Assembly: GCA_019918135.1 (NCBI GenBank)
Contig: WBZZ01000839.1
Coordinates: forward strand, 62,001-126,000
Direction of reading: 5' to 3'
From: Paulinella micropora
Lineage: Eukaryota; Cercozoa; Imbricatea; Euglyphida; Paulinellidae
DNA length: 64,000 bases
Of the stretch, positions 48,708-59,249 are shown piece by piece. A program made the translations under genes and the position numbers. The notes under the pieces were generated by a model. That model had not been told where the DNA came from, made no database searches, and saw only the letters and a program-made list of their open reading frames with translations. Position 1 is the first letter of the stretch. Each line of letters begins with the position of its first letter.

Positions 48708-50624
48708 TTAATTTTCCGCTTCTTCTTCCTTTAAGTCTGTGTATCCACTAGCAAATTTAAATCGATTACCTTTCGCTCGCTCCATTAAAAACCTCATAGA
48801 ATGAAATCCGCATGTGTCCGAGGTGTTTGATTGGTTCTTTACTTGATTAACCTTCATTAATAAATAACTATCGGGGTGGCTTTTGTCAATGAGTTGTTTC
48901 ATTTGTTGTTGAAAGTCTTCCGTTGGTTGGTAAAGTGCTAAAGGGTCATACACTTCAACACTTCTGTCTTTATCAAGACTTACCCATATAGCAATCCAAT
49001 GAGACCCCGCTTGTTTGTGATTATCTAAATTCATAATAAATCCGTATCGCTTTCTTTTTTCTGGATTTAGTTTGTAGATTTCATCACTTGCTATCGCTCC
49101 GAGATACCATCCATATTTTTTCATTATGTCATCTATTTCATTAGTCATTAATCCCCGCCCATCTCCCTCTTGCTGTGGTTGCTCCTCGACGCTCGGGGGT
49201 ATGGTTGTCTCATCTTGCGGTGTTTGGTCTGGCGGTGTAGTCGTATCTGTTGCCCGCTCTGGTGGCGGGGGTAGTGGTTGGGGCATTCCTTCATCAACAT
49301 TTAAATCCGCTGAAACTTGTTTATCCACATTCGGGTCTATTGTCATTTTGCTAGTTAGAGTATTTACAAAGTCCTTTTTGATCATTGTGTGCCTCCAATC
49401 ATTGCGGGCTAAGTATTTTTTTATTTTCGCTATTGAAACTACCTTATCAATTAATTCATTTAATGTTTTCGCTCCATTCCCTTTTTGTTCAGTAATACCC
49501 ATATACTCTTCATATCTAGCATAATCCGCTATTCTTCTTTTCACATTTTGCTCTTCATTTCCAACATCAATATTAAACCTTTTAATCATGTCAATAATCC
49601 ACTTTGAAGTGTCTTTGTAGTTTAATTTTTTATGACCTTCACTATCTAGTCTCTTTTTTAAAGCCTGTGCTAACTCTTTTATAGTAATGTTTGGGTGATA
49701 AGTTTTTGAAAATCCAGATATTAAAAAATGGTTAAATATTAAATGGTCAAAATGCTTACCCTTTTCTTCTGCTTTCTTTTCTTCTTTTTCAAGTTTTTCT
49801 TTATATTCTTCTGCTAACTTTTTCTGTTCCTCTAAAGACGTTGCTGTGGCTATAGCAGTCTGAATATCTTGACTGGCTTTTTGTAAGTCTTTACGACTCA
49901 TCTTTTTTATGAAATTATCTGTATATCCTGCTAATTTAAGTGTTTCAATATCTATCTGCTTTTGCTTTTTTTCTTCCTCATATTGTTCTTTTGTTTTCAA
50001 TGGTGCTTCATCTCCTAATGGCGGTGCTCCAAATGGTGGTGCTAATGGTGGTGCTTGCGGCGGTGCTCCAAATTGTGGTGCTTGTGGCTGTCCAAATTGT
50101 GGTGGCATAATATATTGATATTGTGGTGGCGGCGGTAATGCTTGTATTCTATTTTTTCTGTCTTCTTCATATTTTACATCCTCTATGAGTTTTTGTTCCC
50201 TTCTTAGTTCTCTGTCTTTTTGTTCTTGTCGTTCCTTAATATCTTCTATGTCTTTTCTGTGTTGCCTTTTCTTTTCTTCTTCTATCTCATCCCTTTTCTT
50301 CTTTTCCTTTTCTTCCTCGTCATGTATTAACTCATATTTCTTTTGTAAGTTGCTTTGTATTTGGTTTCGGTTCTCGTGTTCAAGACGATTGAAATCAGAT
50401 TTGATTATTTTTTCTCTTGGTTTGCGAGTAGCCCTTTGCGACTTTGGTTTGCTAATATATTTCATAAAAAGTTTAACGATTTGTAATGTGCTTAAATCAT
50501 TTGTTTTCTTACCAAAATTAAGATAATATTTTTTACCCTTCTGGATAATATACGGCCTCCCGCTCTTATTTCTATAAACCCTCGGTGGACGGACTTTCGC
50601 CTTCTTAGTCTTAGCCGAACCCAT
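48708..50624 (-). CDS. Polinton B coiled-coil protein with adenovirus-type protease domain
   Basis: 638 residues, looks whole. A basic N-terminus (KVRPPRVYRNKSGRPYIIQK) is followed by a long coiled coil (about 80-170) and a Pro/Gln/Ala linker (about 175-215). A helical middle and an acidic Pro-rich linker (about 455-490) lead to a C-terminal protease domain. Catalytic set: AGSHWIAIW (His), EVYDPL (Asp) and NTSDTCGFHSM (Cys). Known: Polinton proteases are Ulp1/adenain-like and cleave capsid precursors. The fusion to a 450-residue coiled-coil part is unusual, since family proteases are often stand-alone, and hints at a virion-packaged scaffold-protease. Confidence 0.8.
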   Translation of the reverse strand: MGSAKTKKAKVRPPRVYRNKSGRPYIIQKGKKYYLNFGKKTNDLSTLQIVKLFMKYISKPKSQRATRKPREKIIKSDFNRLEHENRNQIQSNLQKKYELIHDEEEKEKKKRDEIEEEKKRQHRKDIEDIKERQEQKDRELRREQKLIEDVKYEEDRKNRIQALPPPPQYQYIMPPQFGQPQAPQFGAPPQAPPLAPPFGAPPLGDEAPLKTKEQYEEEKKQKQIDIETLKLAGYTDNFIKKMSRKDLQKASQDIQTAIATATSLEEQKKLAEEYKEKLEKEEKKAEEKGKHFDHLIFNHFLISGFSKTYHPNITIKELAQALKKRLDSEGHKKLNYKDTSKWIIDMIKRFNIDVGNEEQNVKRRIADYARYEEYMGITEQKGNGAKTLNELIDKVVSIAKIKKYLARNDWRHTMIKKDFVNTLTSKMTIDPNVDKQVSADLNVDEGMPQPLPPPPERATDTTTPPDQTPQDETTIPPSVEEQPQQEGDGRGLMTNEIDDIMKKYGWYLGAIASDEIYKLNPEKRKRYGFIMNLDNHKQAGSHWIAIWVSLDKDRSVEVYDPLALYQPTEDFQQQMKQLIDKSHPDSYLLMKVNQVKNQSNTSDTCGFHSMRFLMERAKGNRFKFASGYTDLKEEEAEN

Positions 50625-50663
50625 TATATTATCAAAAAAATATTTCTAGAAACAAAAGTATCT

Positions 50664-50981
50664 TCAACGGAACATTACAGCACCTCCTCGTTGCTTACCA
50701 TACCCAAGTTTTGCAGCAGTAGACCCGATACGAGACGCATATGGAACCCCGACATCACCAAGGGCATTAGCGGTCTTTGAAATAATCTTGTTATTGCGAA
50801 GGAATTTATTAACAGCCAAGGCAGTTTTTCCGAACTTAGCCCAGTTAATCTTTCCTCCATTTTGACCGCTCTTCTTGGATCTTGTCCGAGATACTTTTTT
50901 TCCTCCCTTCTGTGGCATTGATGGATTGTATCCGATGTTATATCCTGATGGTTGTGAAATTATCACTGGTGATACTGGCAT
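50664..50981 (-). CDS. Polinton B basic core-like protein
   Basis: 105 residues from the ATG at 50979-50981 (MPVSPVIISQPSG). Lys/Arg/Gly-rich with MPQKGGKK, QNGGKINW and a C-terminal GSTAAKLGYGKQRGG. Polinton A has a close relative at 61123-61449. Known: adenain-type proteases prefer xGG-x and xGx-G sites, and adenoviruses package small basic core proteins. Inferred: a DNA-binding virion core protein and possible protease substrate. Confidence 0.55.
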   Translation of the reverse strand: MPVSPVIISQPSGYNIGYNPSMPQKGGKKVSRTRSKKSGQNGGKINWAKFGKTALAVNKFLRNNKIISKTANALGDVGVPYASRIGSTAAKLGYGKQRGGAVMFR

Positions 50982-51021
50982 ATATAATACAGAAAAATAA
51001 TTAATTACGAATTTTATTTTT

Positions 51022-51855
51022 TTACTTAAGACGATAAGCAAAATTTTTTCTTAACTCATCATCAACACTTGAAACATAAAGAAAATTAAATCTCTCCTTT
51101 GTTGCTTCGTGATACTTTTGAAGAAAGTAATCAAAATCAAAAGATAAGTCTAAGTGTTTATACACGAGTTCCATTTTGTCCTGAGACTGGCTTGGAAAGA
51201 TTAATAGATAATCTAACTGCTTAATGGCTTCTGGCCGTAGGTCGTTCAAATACTGACTAGACATAATCACCTTTGATTTATAGTGCCTATTCTTTTTTAA
51301 CAAATCGCTTACGGACTTGTCTCTTAATCCACTTCCTAAATAATCCAAAACAAAAACAACCTCTGGAGAAATATACTTACTTGGTCTTTCTTTCGGTGCC
51401 TCCTTTATCTGTTTCTTTTCTTTTCCAAAGTATAAAAATTGTGGTTTCTCTATTTCCTCTTTGTCTTGTTTTACTTCTCCTTCTTGCTCTTCGTCTGGTT
51501 TATTCAGTTTGTCTAATTCATAGTCTATGACACTATCTCCGACACGTCGGAGATTACCATCCGATTTGAGAAAGGTATATATTGCCATCGGGTTTCCCCT
51601 GTTCTTAAAGTGCTTAACCATTGCTTTATAAATGTAGTCCTTATGTATCGTTGAAGCAATAATGACAATACGGGTTTTTCTGTCTGTTGTCCGTTTCAGT
51701 ATTTCAAATAGTGCTGTTGTTTTCCCGCTCTTCTTACGAGCGAGAAGAAATATATTTGCGTAAGGTTCGTTAAATAATTTATAACCCTTGGCCTTTTTGT
51801 TTCCATCACCCTCTTGTTTTACTGGCTTCACCTTGACATTGTTTATCTTAAGCAT
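51022..51855 (-). CDS. Polinton B packaging ATPase (A32/FtsK-HerA type)
   Basis: About 277 residues from the ATG at 51853-51855 (MLKINNVKVKPVK). Walker A: LLARKKSGKTTALFEIL. Walker B: PEVVFVLDYLGSG. A sensor-like block VIMSSQYLNDLRPEA follows. Known: this family pumps element DNA into preformed capsids. Its start overlaps the neighbouring beta-rich gene, which implies coupled expression of the pair. Looks whole. Confidence 0.85.
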   Translation of the reverse strand: MLKINNVKVKPVKQEGDGNKKAKGYKLFNEPYANIFLLARKKSGKTTALFEILKRTTDRKTRIVIIASTIHKDYIYKAMVKHFKNRGNPMAIYTFLKSDGNLRRVGDSVIDYELDKLNKPDEEQEGEVKQDKEEIEKPQFLYFGKEKKQIKEAPKERPSKYISPEVVFVLDYLGSGLRDKSVSDLLKKNRHYKSKVIMSSQYLNDLRPEAIKQLDYLLIFPSQSQDKMELVYKHLDLSFDFDYFLQKYHEATKERFNFLYVSSVDDELRKNFAYRLK

Positions 51856-51866
51856 CATATATATTA

Positions 51867-52229
51867 TTAAGCAAGAAATTCCAAACACACAACAATTCTT
51901 CCCGCTAAATTTCCTGTGTCAATATTTCCGCTGTCGGTTTCAAGGACTTTAAATGTATATTGTCCGTCCGTCCATCCGACGACACCCAAATTATAACCGA
52001 GATTTGAAATGTTTGCTGTAGTGCTGTCCGCAAATGTTCCAATAATTCCAATTATATCCATGTAAAGAATTCTGGTTTTGGTTTCGGTCTGGTCGTTCAT
52101 ATAGTGGATAAATTTTACATTCATTTTGGTGGGTGTGAATGACATTTGAATATTTTTATTAAATGTTTTGCTTCCTCCCGCAAAATCATTGCTTAGAAAA
52201 ATAATCTTTTGGTATTTGAACTCACTCAT
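51867..52229 (-). CDS. Polinton B small beta-rich structural-like protein
   Basis: 120 residues, looks whole; very close to 35559-35945 in Polinton A over its whole length. No signal peptide or Cys motif. Always adjacent to the ATPase gene. A minor virion protein is the likeliest role; the family is not named. Confidence 0.6.
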   Translation of the reverse strand: MSEFKYQKIIFLSNDFAGGSKTFNKNIQMSFTPTKMNVKFIHYMNDQTETKTRILYMDIIGIIGTFADSTTANISNLGYNLGVVGWTDGQYTFKVLETDSGNIDTGNLAGRIVVCLEFLA

Positions 52230-52254
52230 AAATTATATAATATAATATATAAAA

Positions 52255-52500
52255 ATGTTATTAATATTATTATTTGTGTGCTCAACTATTGCTCGGACGG
52301 CATGCGACTTTTACTCACGGATAAGTGAAAAAAAGAATATAAGTTGTGTTTATTGTATCCAAAAAGGTATAGATACTAAATTTAAATGTGTGTATAAGCC
52401 AATGTCAGATTGGTGTGTTAGTTTTGATGAAGCCATTCCTTTAATGTGCTCAAATGATGATATGTGGTATAAAACACATACCTATGAATGTGATATTTGA
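52255..52500 (+). CDS. Polinton B secreted Cys-rich small protein
   Basis: 81 residues with a clear signal peptide (MLLILLFVCSTIARTA) and seven Cys in the mature part (CDFY, CVYC, CVYKP, WCVSF, LMCSND, YECDI). On the opposite strand to its neighbours and followed at once by the conserved hairpin. Secreted or extracellular, disulphide-bonded; the family is not recognised. No counterpart was seen in Polinton A. Confidence 0.55.
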   Translation: MLLILLFVCSTIARTACDFYSRISEKKNISCVYCIQKGIDTKFKCVYKPMSDWCVSFDEAIPLMCSNDDMWYKTHTYECDI

Positions 52501-52547
52501 GAATTTCACTCTCGTGCTGTCGCACTCCCGTTTATTCTCAAACATCG
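52492..52547. terminator. Conserved Polinton hairpin, copy 3
   Basis: GATATTTGAGAATTTCACTC pairs with TTATTCTCAAACATCG around a CGTGCTGTCGCACTC core. It overlaps the stop codon of the secreted protein gene, supporting a transcript-end role. Confidence 0.6.
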
Positions 52548-52649
52548 TAAACAGACAAAAAAATTGAAAATGGGAGACGATGTTTATCAACAAACGAGAA
52601 TGAGCGAAGCGAATGAAAGTGTAGTTGATAAATATCATTTCTTTGAAGA

Positions 52650-52990
52650 AGGCGATGGAAGGCAAATCCCAATCAAAAGTTTTAAAATACCGACATAAGT
52701 ATTAGCAACCTCACAAGGTAAGTTCTTTTCAGATAGCCTTACGATACAAAGGGTGATGATGGAGATAATGATACCCATTTGAAATAAATATTTAATAAGT
52801 CAGCTGTCTGTCGGTCTATTTTTCATACAACAGCACGACCAGTTATCTTCCAATTCATGCTCTACTTTTTTTTACTCAGTCTTTAGTTCTACTTCAAGAA
52901 CACGGGATTTTAATTCTGGAGTTAGTTCGCCATCCATATCCATAATAGGCGGGGGTCTGTGAAGTCTAGTCGTATTATTGCTGGACATTT
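52650..52990 (-). pseudogene. Polinton B small gene next to fibre end
   Basis: Related to the 108-residue protein at 34940-35266 in Polinton A by the PPPxxxxDGELTPEL start and the Trp/Cys-Cys block. Broken, a few breaks. Adjoins the fibre gene end as in A. Confidence 0.5.
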
Positions 52991-55900
52991 GAAAAAACGA
53001 CTGCTCTAATTTCGGCTAATTGGTTTGCTTGGTCTTGTAGTATATTAAGTAAAGTTTTATTTTCTTTTTCTAAATTATCTATTGCTTGCGATAGATTACC
53101 TACTTTCTCCGATAAATGTTGAAATCCGCTTACCAATATTGGTATAAAATCTGTATATGTTATGCCTTCAAGGTAGCCTTCTCCGTCATCCGCTTTTATT
53201 CCGCTTTCTGATACAAATTCTGGAAAAATCTTTTTTACTTCGTCCGCAATAAATCCGTGGCCTTTTTTTTCTTTCTTTTCGTCTGATTTCCAATAATATG
53301 AACAACAATTTATCTTCATTAATTTCTCGCAACAATCACCGCATTCTAATGTTTTAATATCTGATTTTAATCTCCTGTCCGATGTGTACGTCCAGTTGCC
53401 ATTAAGAGGAACATAAACATAATTACCAGAATTCACCCCTGTTGAGTCCGAAGTAGTCCAAGCGTGAAGCAAACCATTAACCGCACAGACAACAGCATAA
53501 TTTGAATATCCTCCTGATTTCATAAATATTTGTGGGTTGTAGGTAGCACTCTGATATTGTCTTAGTGTCAAAAAACCGCTGGATGTTGTTGGAATAGTAA
53601 TCCCCGCACTTGCCGTAATTAAACCTTTTGTCCATAGTGTTCCGTTAAGTCCATTCAAAGACATTAACAATTGTTCAGAGCCATTCTCCCATATAAAACC
53701 AGTATCTGAACCAGCATTACATCTAAATCGCATAGCCCATTGAATAAAATCATTTCCTGCGACTGCTGAACCACCCGCCAAACTTCTAGTATTCGTGGCT
53801 CCTTGATTAGTTGCCATATAAATCCCCCAGCTTGTAGTATCTGTATCATATAAAAATATACCTTGTCCGCTCCCTCCATCCACTTTATTTTGGATAGATA
53901 ACTTGCAGCCTCCATCGGCTGTTAATAATCCGCTTGCGGTTGCCGTTGTTGTCGATATACCAGCACTCGCCGTTATCAATCCTTTTGTCCATAAAGTCCC
54001 GTTTGCCCCATTCAATGACATCAATAATTGTTCGGAAGAGCTCTCCCATATAAAACCATCAGTGGAAACATTGCTCACTCTAAATCTAACGGCGAAAGAA
54101 GTAAAATCGTTTCCAGCAACGGCTGATGCCACTCCACCTGCTAGAGATTTATTGGCTCCAGATTGTGCCATATAAATACCATAATTTGTGTTGCCTGTGT
54201 CCCACAAAAATATTCCGCGTGTATTACCTCCATTAGTATTTCCTTGTATAACTATGCTTGAACCTCCTGTTGCTGTTAGTAGGCCACTCGCAGTGATCGT
54301 AGTTGTTGATATCCCCGCATTTGCCGTGATTAATCCGCTTGCGGTTAAGGCTGTGGTTGATATCCCCGCGGTTGAAGTAATTGTCGTTCCTGTTATTGTT
54401 CCGCCATTTGTTATATTGTTTGAGTTCATATCTAAGGCACCATAAAACCGCATACCACCCGCATTGTTAAAACGGACAATGTCAGACGACAGCGACTTAT
54501 TATCCAAAAGTTTTGAAATATAAAGTCCCGCCCCTTTTACATCGTATGCTACATTAGTAAATAGGTAGCCTCTTTGGTCGGCGGTTCCACTTGAATCCGT
54601 GTTTAAAGTGTATAAGAAAGACTGCCAATCACCTGTTGCTGTGAAAAGAATATATCTCCTCCGTTTTGGTTTAATATCCTCGCCCCATTATATGTTATAT
54701 TTCCACCATTAATGATATCCACATTATTAAAATCGGCTTGGCTTAATAAGGTCAGTGCTCTTACATCATTTCTACTTCCATTAAATATTTTAATTCCTGT
54801 TATTGTTTGGTCTCCTGTTAGTTTTACATTTTGCCCGTCCAATGTGTCCGCATACCCTTTTGTCGCTCCGTCTGTTGATAATGTAGGAGTTCCAAGGTTG
54901 GCTATTTTGCTACTATTACAATCTAACCCCGAAGCATTTACCCAACCGACAATCGTCCCGTCAATAATAAAACTTATTTTTTTCGCAGAAATTTCAAAGT
55001 TGTAATATGTTGCAGTTTTCATATCCAAACTAGCAATTGACCCGATATTACTGGTAGAATTGAAAACGATAAATGTTCCCTTTGTTGTTGAATTGATTGA
55101 ATTTCCCGTTATTTCAACACCACTACTATATGTCTTAATTCCTGCTATGGTTTGGTTTCCTGTTAGTTTCACATTTTGCCCGTCTAGTGTATCCACATAA
55201 CTTTTGTTTGCTCCGTCCGTTGTTGCTGATGGTGTGGCTAAGTTTGTTATTTTTCTGTTGTTTAAAGATAGTGTCGTGCCCGTTGCTGTCGCGATTACAT
55301 TATCACCCGCATATAAATCAACATATGACCCCGTTATTTGTATCGGATACCAAGTCGCTGTTGCTGTCTTTTGTGCGGCAATCATTCCTATTTTTGTATC
55401 AAAGGCTATGCCAATGCCGTCAAAAGTAGTTGGATTGGATGAACCACTTACTTCCAAAGTTGAAGTAAATTTTTTATTCCCTGCTATGGTCTGGTCTCCT
55501 GTTAGTTTGACAACCGAAGTATCAAGGGCAGAAACATCAATACCATCAACATTACCAACATTTGTAATAGCAAATCCTCCCATATTTAAACTACCCGTCA
55601 TAGCCGTTGTTCCGTCCTTTGCCAGTTTAGTATCAGTGTAAGCCTTCGTTGAAGCATCGCCGTCGTAGAATGGAGCAGGAAGCCCGCTGATTGCTGTTGT
55701 GCTGTTAAAATTAAAAACATTGCCCGTTAATGTTATCCCACCCCCTGTTGTTGGAGCAAAAAGTATGGACGAGCCTACAAAAGATAATGGATAGCCCGTT
55801 GCACCACCTGCCTCCGACGAATAGATAGAGCCCATATTATTGTTATAATTAAAGAATAATTTGCCTGTGTTTGATGGATTTGAGTCTTTTACGGCCACAT

Positions 55901-56810
55901 AAGTAGTAAATGTTTTATTCCCTGTTATGGTTTGGTCTCCTGTTAGTTTAACGACAGAACTATCAAGAGCCGAAACATCAACACCATCAACATTACCGAC
56001 ATTTGCTACATTAAAACCCCCCATATTTAAATCTCCAAACATCATAGCGAGACCATCCAATCTTAGAAAAGGTGAGTTTGTGTTTCTCCATTGCCCCGTG
56101 CTATAAATGAGTAGTTGGTTATCGGCGGGTGTGTCTGTAATCAAAACATCGCTGTGTGTATTAATTGAGCCATCCGCGGACACTTTATCATTATTGTCTT
56201 CGTGCTCTGATATCCAAGTATCAACATCTTTGGTATTTAGTAAATTAACTCCCGTTATATTCAAATTACCACCCATACTAATGTTGCCGAATTCATCCAC
56301 ATTTATTGGAAATGTTTTATTTACCCAGTTTATTGAGTTGTATGTTAGATAACTATTCATAGCAATTGGTGCTGTTATGACTACATCAGAGAGTGTATCA
56401 ATTGAGCCGATTGTTGTATTTCTCCATTTACCATCTACATCATTATATGTTAAGTATTGCCCGACCACTGGTGCGGATATGTTTGTGTCTATGAGATTGT
56501 ATAGACTGGTTTGGTGCGGATTACTTGTATTGGAGCGGTGTTGAGTTGAGGCTTTAACTTCGTCGTTGTCCCTTACTCGTTGCTCTGTGTAGTATAAATT
56601 TTTTCCTTCTTTGACATCTGTTGTTGATTTTAAAGCGAGCCGTGTATCAAAGCGGTTATCAGTGAAATAAAGATTTACGGGTTCGGCATCTTCTGGCACT
56701 CTGTCTGTGTTTAAACCAATAATATTAGTGTTGGTAAGGTCTAAGTTTTTTATGTCTAGACTATCAACTGCCAACTCATTAAGGCCTAAGAGTGATTTAT
56801 ATTGCGACAT
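52975..56810 (-). CDS. Polinton B fibre with C-terminal S74-type chaperone
   Basis: Part of Polinton B, in two long frames (54603-56810 and 52975-54507). N-terminus MSQYKSLLGLNELAVD. The shaft has repeated blocks: DLNMGG/SLNMGGF-x-NVGNVDG, VSALDxSVVKLTGDQTI, GNKTF/NKKFT, and later repeats GTLWTKGLITASAGI with FIWESSSEQLLMSLN. The C-terminus has SDRRLKSDIKTLE, GHGFIADEVKKIFPEFV and a coiled coil LSQAIDNLEKENKTLL. Known: S74 domains are intramolecular chaperones of phage tail fibres and endosialidases that trimerise and then cut themselves off. Inferred: a trimeric receptor-binding fibre. Broken, about one break. Confidence 0.75.
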
Positions 56811-56900
56811 ATTATATAACGATAATTATTTAATTAAAAAAATAATACTAAGAATAATATATCTTTGTATTAAAAACTATTGTATTGAAAAATAGTTTAT

Positions 56901-57425
56901 ATGCCGAGCCCCGAGGCTTCAAAGGAAAATTGGAATAAGGCGGTTGAAGGAATAAAGGAGAAGGCTAAACAAAGAAAAATGGAGCATGCGAAGAAGGTTT
57001 TACAACAATACCGCACCGCCGTCAAGGAAGAAGAAACCGATATGGAGCGAAAAATCGCAGAGATAGAAAATAAGAAGCTCGCCAATGACATACTTAATGA
57101 AAGAGACAATGACGAGGAGCCAGAGCAAGAAGTTAGCGATAGCGAGGATGAAATTGACTTTACTGACATACTCGCAGAAAAGATGGCGAAAATGAAAATC
57201 AAGAGAGCGAAAGCAGAGAGTAAGAGGGCGAAGCAAAAAAAGAAACCAGTGGTTGAACACGAGGAGAGTGAAATTAGTGAGAGTGAAAGTGAAGAAGAGA
57301 TGCCAAAGCCAAAGAAAGGGAAGGGTAAAAAGTCAAATATATCCGTTAATGTTTATAATCAATCTGAAAAGGTAAATAAGAAAGAAAAAAATAATGATAT
57401 TGAAAAATGTTTCTTAAAATTTTAA
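56901..57425 (+). CDS. Polinton B acidic/basic helical protein
   Basis: 174 residues, looks whole. A helical Lys/Glu N-terminal half, an acidic stretch (SDSEDEIDFTDILAEKM at about 84-100), a Ser/Glu tract (SEISESESEEE) and a basic tail (KKGKGKK). A relative lies at 62741-63103 in Polinton A with the same CDFTDI/IDFTDI block. It sits directly upstream of the integrase with about 7 bp between, so it is probably co-transcribed. Family not recognised. Confidence 0.55.
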   Translation: MPSPEASKENWNKAVEGIKEKAKQRKMEHAKKVLQQYRTAVKEEETDMERKIAEIENKKLANDILNERDNDEEPEQEVSDSEDEIDFTDILAEKMAKMKIKRAKAESKRAKQKKKPVVEHEESEISESESEEEMPKPKKGKGKKSNISVNVYNQSEKVNKKEKNNDIEKCFLKF

Positions 57426-57432
57426 CTATATA

Positions 57433-58466
57433 ATGCCCGATTTAGACCATAAGCACACAATTATTAATACACAGAATGCGGATATGCAACTAGAAGACAC
57501 TCCAACTGGAGAAGAAATAATTTTGTTTTCGACAACTAATAAAAAGGACAAAAGAAGAGGAGGCACTTGAAATACACCACCAAAAGAAAAACCCGAAAAT
57601 ATGGAATACAATATGGGTTGATAAGCCGTTAGACCAAGTTTTCTTAGACTTGGCGGATATGAGTAAGATAAAAGACAAAAAAGGAAATAAGGGTTATGCT
57701 TGGATGCTTGTTTGGATAGATTGTCATAGCCGATTTTTAATAATAAAACCATTGAAAAATAAAACCGCACAAGAAGTTTATTATGCTTTAAAGTCTATAC
57801 CTTATAAACCGAAGTCAATTACTACCGACAGCGGAGGAGAGTATAAAGGTGCTACTCGTGAATATTTTATTCAAAATGGAATTAAGCACGATGTGGTTGA
57901 AGTAGGAGACCACAGAGCACTTGCTGTAGTTGATAGAGTTATGAGAAGTATTAGAAGGTGGTTAGACCTTTTATTTGAAACAAATAGAAATTTTGATTGG
58001 GTAAGTTATATTCAAGATTTAGTTAATGAATATAATCGTAAAGTTCATCGGGGAATTCAGGCCAGACCCGTGGACGTATTTGCTGGGAGAGATAAGAACA
58101 AAACAAACTATAACTCGTGATATTAACCTTATTAATGAATTCAATATTGGCGATAATGTCCGTAAGGAAAACAAGAGGAATGTTTTCAGTAAAGGTGGTA
58201 AGACATTCAGTAAAACTATATATAAAGTCAAGGGACGAACCGGATTTAAAATAATTTTGAATAATGACGAATTAGTGAGCCCTAGAGATTTATTAAAAAC
58301 TGATTTTACAAAACCTATTGACGAAGAAAAAGAAATCAAAGAACAAACGAAAGAGATTATCAAGGAAAAGAAAACAAAAGAACAACTAAAAAGAGAAAGT
58401 ATTGACAGCGATAATATAAGAACAAGTAAAAGAGAAAGAAAGGCGAAAGTAATATTAGATTTGTAA
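57433..58466 (+). pseudogene. Polinton B rve-type integrase
   Basis: DDE core recognised by FLDLADMSK, WIDCHSRFLIIKPLKNK, ITTDSGGEYKG and NEYNRKVHRGI with a chromodomain-free basic tail. Known: retrovirus-like integrase of Polintons that makes 6-bp duplications. Broken, about two to three breaks. Confidence 0.8.
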
Positions 58467-58513
58467 AATAAATAAGAATAAATACTGCCGAAGACACTCA
58501 GTTTTTATCAAAA

Positions 58514-58894
58514 TTAAGAACGATTGTCTGTGCCAGACTTGCAGTAAAGAGGTTCCCCCACATCCTGAACATAATATCTCTTCGCTGCAGCCCACTTGTG
58601 AAAGACTCTAACAACTCCTCTGCCGTCAATTGTTACTGCTAGGTAATCTGCTCCTGTTGGGAATGGCCTCATAAGAATTCCCTCCACACAGCCTGCCTGA
58701 GTGAAATTAAAAACTCGATCTCGCGAATTCGGAATTGAAGAAAACTTCACATAGCATCTCTTGTTTTCTCTTAGTTGAGCTGGAGTAGGGGCAGTCAGTT
58801 TGACTTCTTTGTTCTCCGTCAGTACTTCCGTCTCAGGCGAAGGTTGGTTGATGTCAAGGTCTGCAAATTCTTCAACTGGTGCTTCCTCGGACAT
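58514..58894 (-). CDS. Polinton B accessory protein, unrecognised
   Basis: 126 residues, uninterrupted. An acidic N-terminus (MSEEAPVEEFADLDINQPSP) is followed by a compact beta-rich region (RCYVKFSSIPNSRDRVFNF, GRGVVRVFHKW). No family is recognised. Its less AT-rich composition suggests later acquisition. It lies in the variable right end. Confidence 0.5.
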   Translation of the reverse strand: MSEEAPVEEFADLDINQPSPETEVLTENKEVKLTAPTPAQLRENKRCYVKFSSIPNSRDRVFNFTQAGCVEGILMRPFPTGADYLAVTIDGRGVVRVFHKWAAAKRYYVQDVGEPLYCKSGTDNRS

Positions 58895-59249
58895 TCCTAC
58901 AGCACCACAGACATCAAGGGTTTAGTCCTTTTGCGAAAAATCACTTTTTGCTTTCTGAGAAAGACCAATTCTGAGAAAAAACACAAGGTTTTCTGGAAAT
59001 GTTTTTTTGGTGGTGCGGAGTATTTTAAGCGAATTCACACGGGAAAAAGTGGCAAGAATTGAAAATGGATGGAAAAAATTTAGCAGTAAAGGAAAAGTGG
59101 TAATACTTGATGGATTTTTCCAAACCGGAGACGGGAAAGGTGAGGCGAAAAAGCCCACTAGACGAAATTCGTCGTGGACAACTTTTCGCTTTTTAAGTGT
59201 GCGGTATAGGATAGATTTGTGCTCATAATACACATAAATAAGAACACAA
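58895..59249. other. Intergenic region in Polinton B
   Basis: Divergent-promoter spacer between the two accessory genes. Short frames on both strands show no motif. Nothing else is recognised. Confidence 0.4.
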
